Assembly (NCBI RefSeq): GCF_000733295.1
Contig: NZ_JPMI01000353.1
Location: 1-53,850 of the forward strand
From: Archangium violaceum Cb vi76
GTDB lineage: Bacteria; Myxococcota; Myxococcia; Myxococcales; Myxococcaceae
Direction of reading: 5' to 3'
Length of the DNA stretch: 53,850 nucleotides
In this document: positions 51,411 through 53,850 of the stretch, piece by piece
Layout: each line of letters starts with the position of its first letter
How positions within the stretch are numbered: the stretch's first letter is position 1
The notes under the pieces: model-generated
Told to the model about the DNA's origin: nothing
The model's database searches: none
Seen by the model: the letters and a program-made list of their open reading frames with translations, nothing else
Program-made: the position numbers and the translations under genes

Positions 51411-53850
51411 ATGCATCCCACATTCCGCCGCCTGGGGACCAGCGAGCTGTTGCCCCGGTACATCTTCGCGGAGAGCCTCTTCGCACGCCGTCGCGTGTTG
51501 GAGGTGGACGCGGTCGCCACCACCGGCGGCGAGAGCGCGCGCTTCCTCCTGGAGCGCGGCGCCCGCACCGTCGTGGCTTGTGACGCGGACCTCGCGGCCG
51601 TGGCGGCGGCCCAGAAGGCCCATGGCGGCGCCTCGTTGCGCTACCGCGCCAACGTCTACGACGACCTCGAGCCCGGCAGCTTCGATCTGGTGCTCGTGGC
51701 CGACCTCGCCCCCTACGTGCGCGCCCCCACGCTCCTGGCCGAGCTGGCGCGGCTCGTGAGCCGGCAGGGCTACCTCATCGGCGGCCTGCGCAACACGGCG
51801 GGGCTCGCCCTCTGGCAGCTCATGGACGTGGAGGAGGGCGTGCCGCCCACGTATGGGCAGTTGCTCGACGCGCTCTCGCCGCACTTCCCGAACGTGGAAG
51901 TCGCCACGCAGGCGCCCGTGCTGGGCTATCAGCTCGCCTTCGAGAAGGGCGATGGCCTCCAGGTGGATGGCTCCCTCATCCGCGGCAGCGAGGCCGCCTA
52001 CTACGTGGTGATGGCCGGCGCCGAGCCCGCCCGCATCGTGGACCCCACCTGGGTGCAGCTGCCTCCCGAGCCGCTCGCCTTCACCCGCGGCAAGCTGGAC
52101 GAGGTGGCCCAGCGCTCCAAGGGCTGGGAGGAGCGCACCGGCCGCCTCAAGGAGTCCCTCACCCGGCTGCGCGCGGAGCTGACCGACCGCGAGAGCGAGG
52201 TGACGCAGCTCAAGCCGGCCCTGGAGCTCGCCCGCGACCAGGTGGCCCGGCTCACCGCGCAGTTGGAGCAGGCGCGCGGCACCCCGGAGGCCACCCGCGA
52301 GCGCGATGAGCTGTCCTCCCGCCTGCGCCGCACCGAGCTGGAGTTGCAGGTGGCCCTGGAGCGTGTGGCCGACGCGGACCGGCGGCTCGGCCAGCAGCGG
52401 CTGGAGATGGAAGCCGCGGAGCGCGCCCGCAAGGAGGCCGAGGTCCAGACCCTGGGCTCCCAGGAGACGTTGCGGCTGGAGCGCGCCCGCCGCGAGGAGC
52501 TGAACACCTCCCTGGAGGAGTCCCGCGAGCGCCTCACCCAGGCCTATACCCAGCTGCGCGAGTTGCAGGACGAGCTGGCCGGGCTGCGCGTCGAGCGCGA
52601 GAAGGACCGGCTCTCTTCGGAGCGCGCGCGAGAGCAGTCCGAGGAGCTGCGGCGCCAGGTGGAGGCGGCCCGTGAGCGCGAGCTGCGTCTGGCCGAGCAG
52701 TACTCGACGTCACTCGCCGCGGTGGAGCTGCTCAAGTCGGACGTGGCCAGGGCCGAGCAGGCCCGCCAGACGTCCGAGTCCGTGCTGCGTTCGCGCGACG
52801 CGGACCTGGCGCGTCTGACGCGCGAGGTGGAGGACGGCGCCCGGCGTGTGTCGGGGGCGGAGGCGGCCCGGCGCGACGCGGAGGTGCGCCTGACGGCCCG
52901 CGAGGCCGAGTGGCGCGGACTCGAGACGGAGCTCACGGCGGCGCGTGCCGAGCTGGAGCGGCTCACGGCCGAGGTGGAGGCCCGGACTCGCTCCGAGGAG
53001 AACGTCCGCTCGGCGGCGGCCCGGCTCGAGCAGGAGCTGCACGAGGCCCGGGGCAGCCTGGAGTCGCTCGAGGAGGAGCGGGTCCGCTCCGCCGCGGAGC
53101 TGGAGGAGACCATCGAGGAGGAGCGCCAGCGCGCGGAGTCGCGGGTGGCGCAGGAGCGGGCGAAGACGGAGCGGGCCGAGGCCGAGGCCGCCCGCGAGAA
53201 GGCCGCTCGTGAAGAACAGGCGTCGCGTGCCGAGGGGCTCGAGAACCAGGTACGCGTGGAGGCCGCCGCGCGGGAGGAGGCCTCGCGCGCCCTCGCCGGG
53301 CTGGAGGCCCAGCGGCAGCAGTGGGCCGATGAGCGCGGGGCCCTCCGGCGGCGCGTGGTGGAGGTCGAGGAGACGCTCTCGGAGTTGGAGCGGGTGCGGG
53401 CCTCGGACGTGGAGTCGATCACCCGGCTCGACTCGGCGCTGAAGGCGACGCAGGGCTCCATCACGGCGGAGCAGCAGGCGCGGGCCCGGGCCGACGCGGA
53501 GCGCGAGCAGGCGCTGGCCGGGCTGGAGCAGGAGCGCGAGGGGAGGGAGCGGCTGGAGGAGGCCGTGGCCCAGACCCAGGCCCGGCTGGAGGCGGAGCAC
53601 CAGCGGCTCGAGGAGGCCCGCGAGGCGCTCTCGAGTGTCCGCGCCGAGCTGAAGTCCGAGCGGCAGCAGCGCGCCCAGGAGTCGGAGGAGCGCACCCGGC
53701 TCCAGGCTGGGCTGGAGGAGGAGCGCCAGCAGCGGGCCCAGGTGGAGGCGTCCCTGGCCGAGGTCCAGGCCGGGCTCGAGGCCGAGCGGCAGCGGAGCAC
53801 CGGACTGGAGTCGGAGCTGGCCCAGGCCCGGGCCGGGCTCGAGTCCGTGC
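51411..53850 (+). CDS. Methyltransferase-like N-terminus fused to a very long coiled coil, 3' end outside window
   Basis: From ATG 51411 the frame is open to the window end, over 813 codons. The first ~200 residues have a Rossmann-like SAM-methyltransferase pattern (RRVLEVDAVATTGGESARFLL, RTVVACDADLAAV, GSFDLVLVADLAPYV, ELARLVSRQGYLIGGL). From about residue 225 on the sequence is Glu/Arg/Ala/Leu-rich heptads with almost no Pro or Gly, a continuous coiled coil. Many parallel antisense frames in this region are shadows of that composition. The protein may be a large scaffold with a catalytic head. End not seen. Confidence 0.85.
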   Translation, partial: MHPTFRRLGTSELLPRYIFAESLFARRRVLEVDAVATTGGESARFLLERGARTVVACDADLAAVAAAQKAHGGASLRYRANVYDDLEPGSFDLVLVADLAPYVRAPTLLAELARLVSRQGYLIGGLRNTAGLALWQLMDVEEGVPPTYGQLLDALSPHFPNVEVATQAPVLGYQLAFEKGDGLQVDGSLIRGSEAAYYVVMAGAEPARIVDPTWVQLPPEPLAFTRGKLDEVAQRSKGWEERTGRLKESLTRLRAELTDRESEVTQLKPALELARDQVARLTAQLEQARGTPEATRERDELSSRLRRTELELQVALERVADADRRLGQQRLEMEAAERARKEAEVQTLGSQETLRLERARREELNTSLEESRERLTQAYTQLRELQDELAGLRVEREKDRLSSERAREQSEELRRQVEAARERELRLAEQYSTSLAAVELLKSDVARAEQARQTSESVLRSRDADLARLTREVEDGARRVSGAEAARRDAEVRLTAREAEWRGLETELTAARAELERLTAEVEARTRSEENVRSAAARLEQELHEARGSLESLEEERVRSAAELEETIEEERQRAESRVAQERAKTERAEAEAAREKAAREEQASRAEGLENQVRVEAAAREEASRALAGLEAQRQQWADERGALRRRVVEVEETLSELERVRASDVESITRLDSALKATQGSITAEQQARARADAEREQALAGLEQEREGRERLEEAVAQTQARLEAEHQRLEEAREALSSVRAELKSERQQRAQESEERTRLQAGLEEERQQRAQVEASLAEVQAGLEAERQRSTGLESELAQARAGLESV

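Noticed and set aside
52001-53800. Ser/Arg-rich minus-strand frames opposite the coiled coil
   Set aside because: Composition shadows of Glu/Arg/Ala-rich heptads.

Overview
The window reads as a high-GC chromosomal segment of a myxobacterium, probably Cystobacterineae (Archangium, Cystobacter, Melittangium or Stigmatella relatives). Signs of this are eukaryotic-like Ser/Thr kinases, a DUF2381/TIGR02268-type protein, lipoprotein-anchored polymorphic toxins with immunity genes, HmuY/TonB uptake genes, a lipid-anchored amidase with a golvesin-like domain, and a very long coiled-coil protein with a methyltransferase head. No transposase, CRISPR array, tRNA or rRNA was recognised.

Layout. 1-288: start of a protein that is nearly half methionine. 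516-2695: ECF-type sigma factor translationally coupled to a membrane Ser/Thr kinase. 2730-7490: a toxin/immunity island with a lipoprotein HNH-like nuclease, two tandem SUKH-like immunity genes, remnants of further copies, and on the minus strand a two-gene cassette (six-cysteine lipoprotein plus a 'TREEA-W' repeat protein). 7612-13352: membrane protein, DCC-family protein, MocA/XdhC molybdoenzyme maturation pair, cell-wall amidase and a discoidin-like lipoprotein. 13559-21417: two 2OG-Fe(II) oxygenase-like proteins, a DUF350/glutathionylspermidine-synthase-like operon, a GNAT and a TPR protein. 21463-29406: second accessory island with Imm52 and a Tox-REase-5 lipoprotein, DUF2381, a kinase fused in frame to a lipoprotein, an orphan TREEA-W protein, HmuY, and a second copy of the two-gene cassette lying between hmuY and its TonB-dependent receptor. 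29439-31472: the receptor. 31617-40566: clpB, small conserved genes, thiE-C26 peptidase-thiD, dnaB. 40782-45179: rplI, rpsR, rpsF, pth, rplY, prs and spoVG on the minus strand. 45270-47798: tdk-upp-hpt nucleotide salvage. 47799-51309: cysteine-rich and lipoprotein genes. 51411-end: methyltransferase/coiled-coil giant, cut by the window edge.

How the parts work together. The housekeeping half (translation, replication, nucleotide salvage, thiamine, proteostasis) is conventional. The accessory islands look like kin-recognition or antagonism loci: N-terminal lipoprotein signals on nuclease toxins fit the SitA type of toxin that myxobacteria pass to neighbours by TraA/TraB outer-membrane exchange, with immunity genes immediately downstream. 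The most novel signal is a two-gene cassette found twice. Its lipoprotein carries the mirror-symmetric signature C-x6-C-x3-C ... C-x3-C-x6-C followed by a hydrophobic C-terminus. Its partner is built from a helical unit and one or two 'F-x-T-R-x-E-A-x-x-W' units. A third, solitary TREEA-W protein is also present. I propose a membrane-active effector/immunity pair; this function is inferred, not shown.
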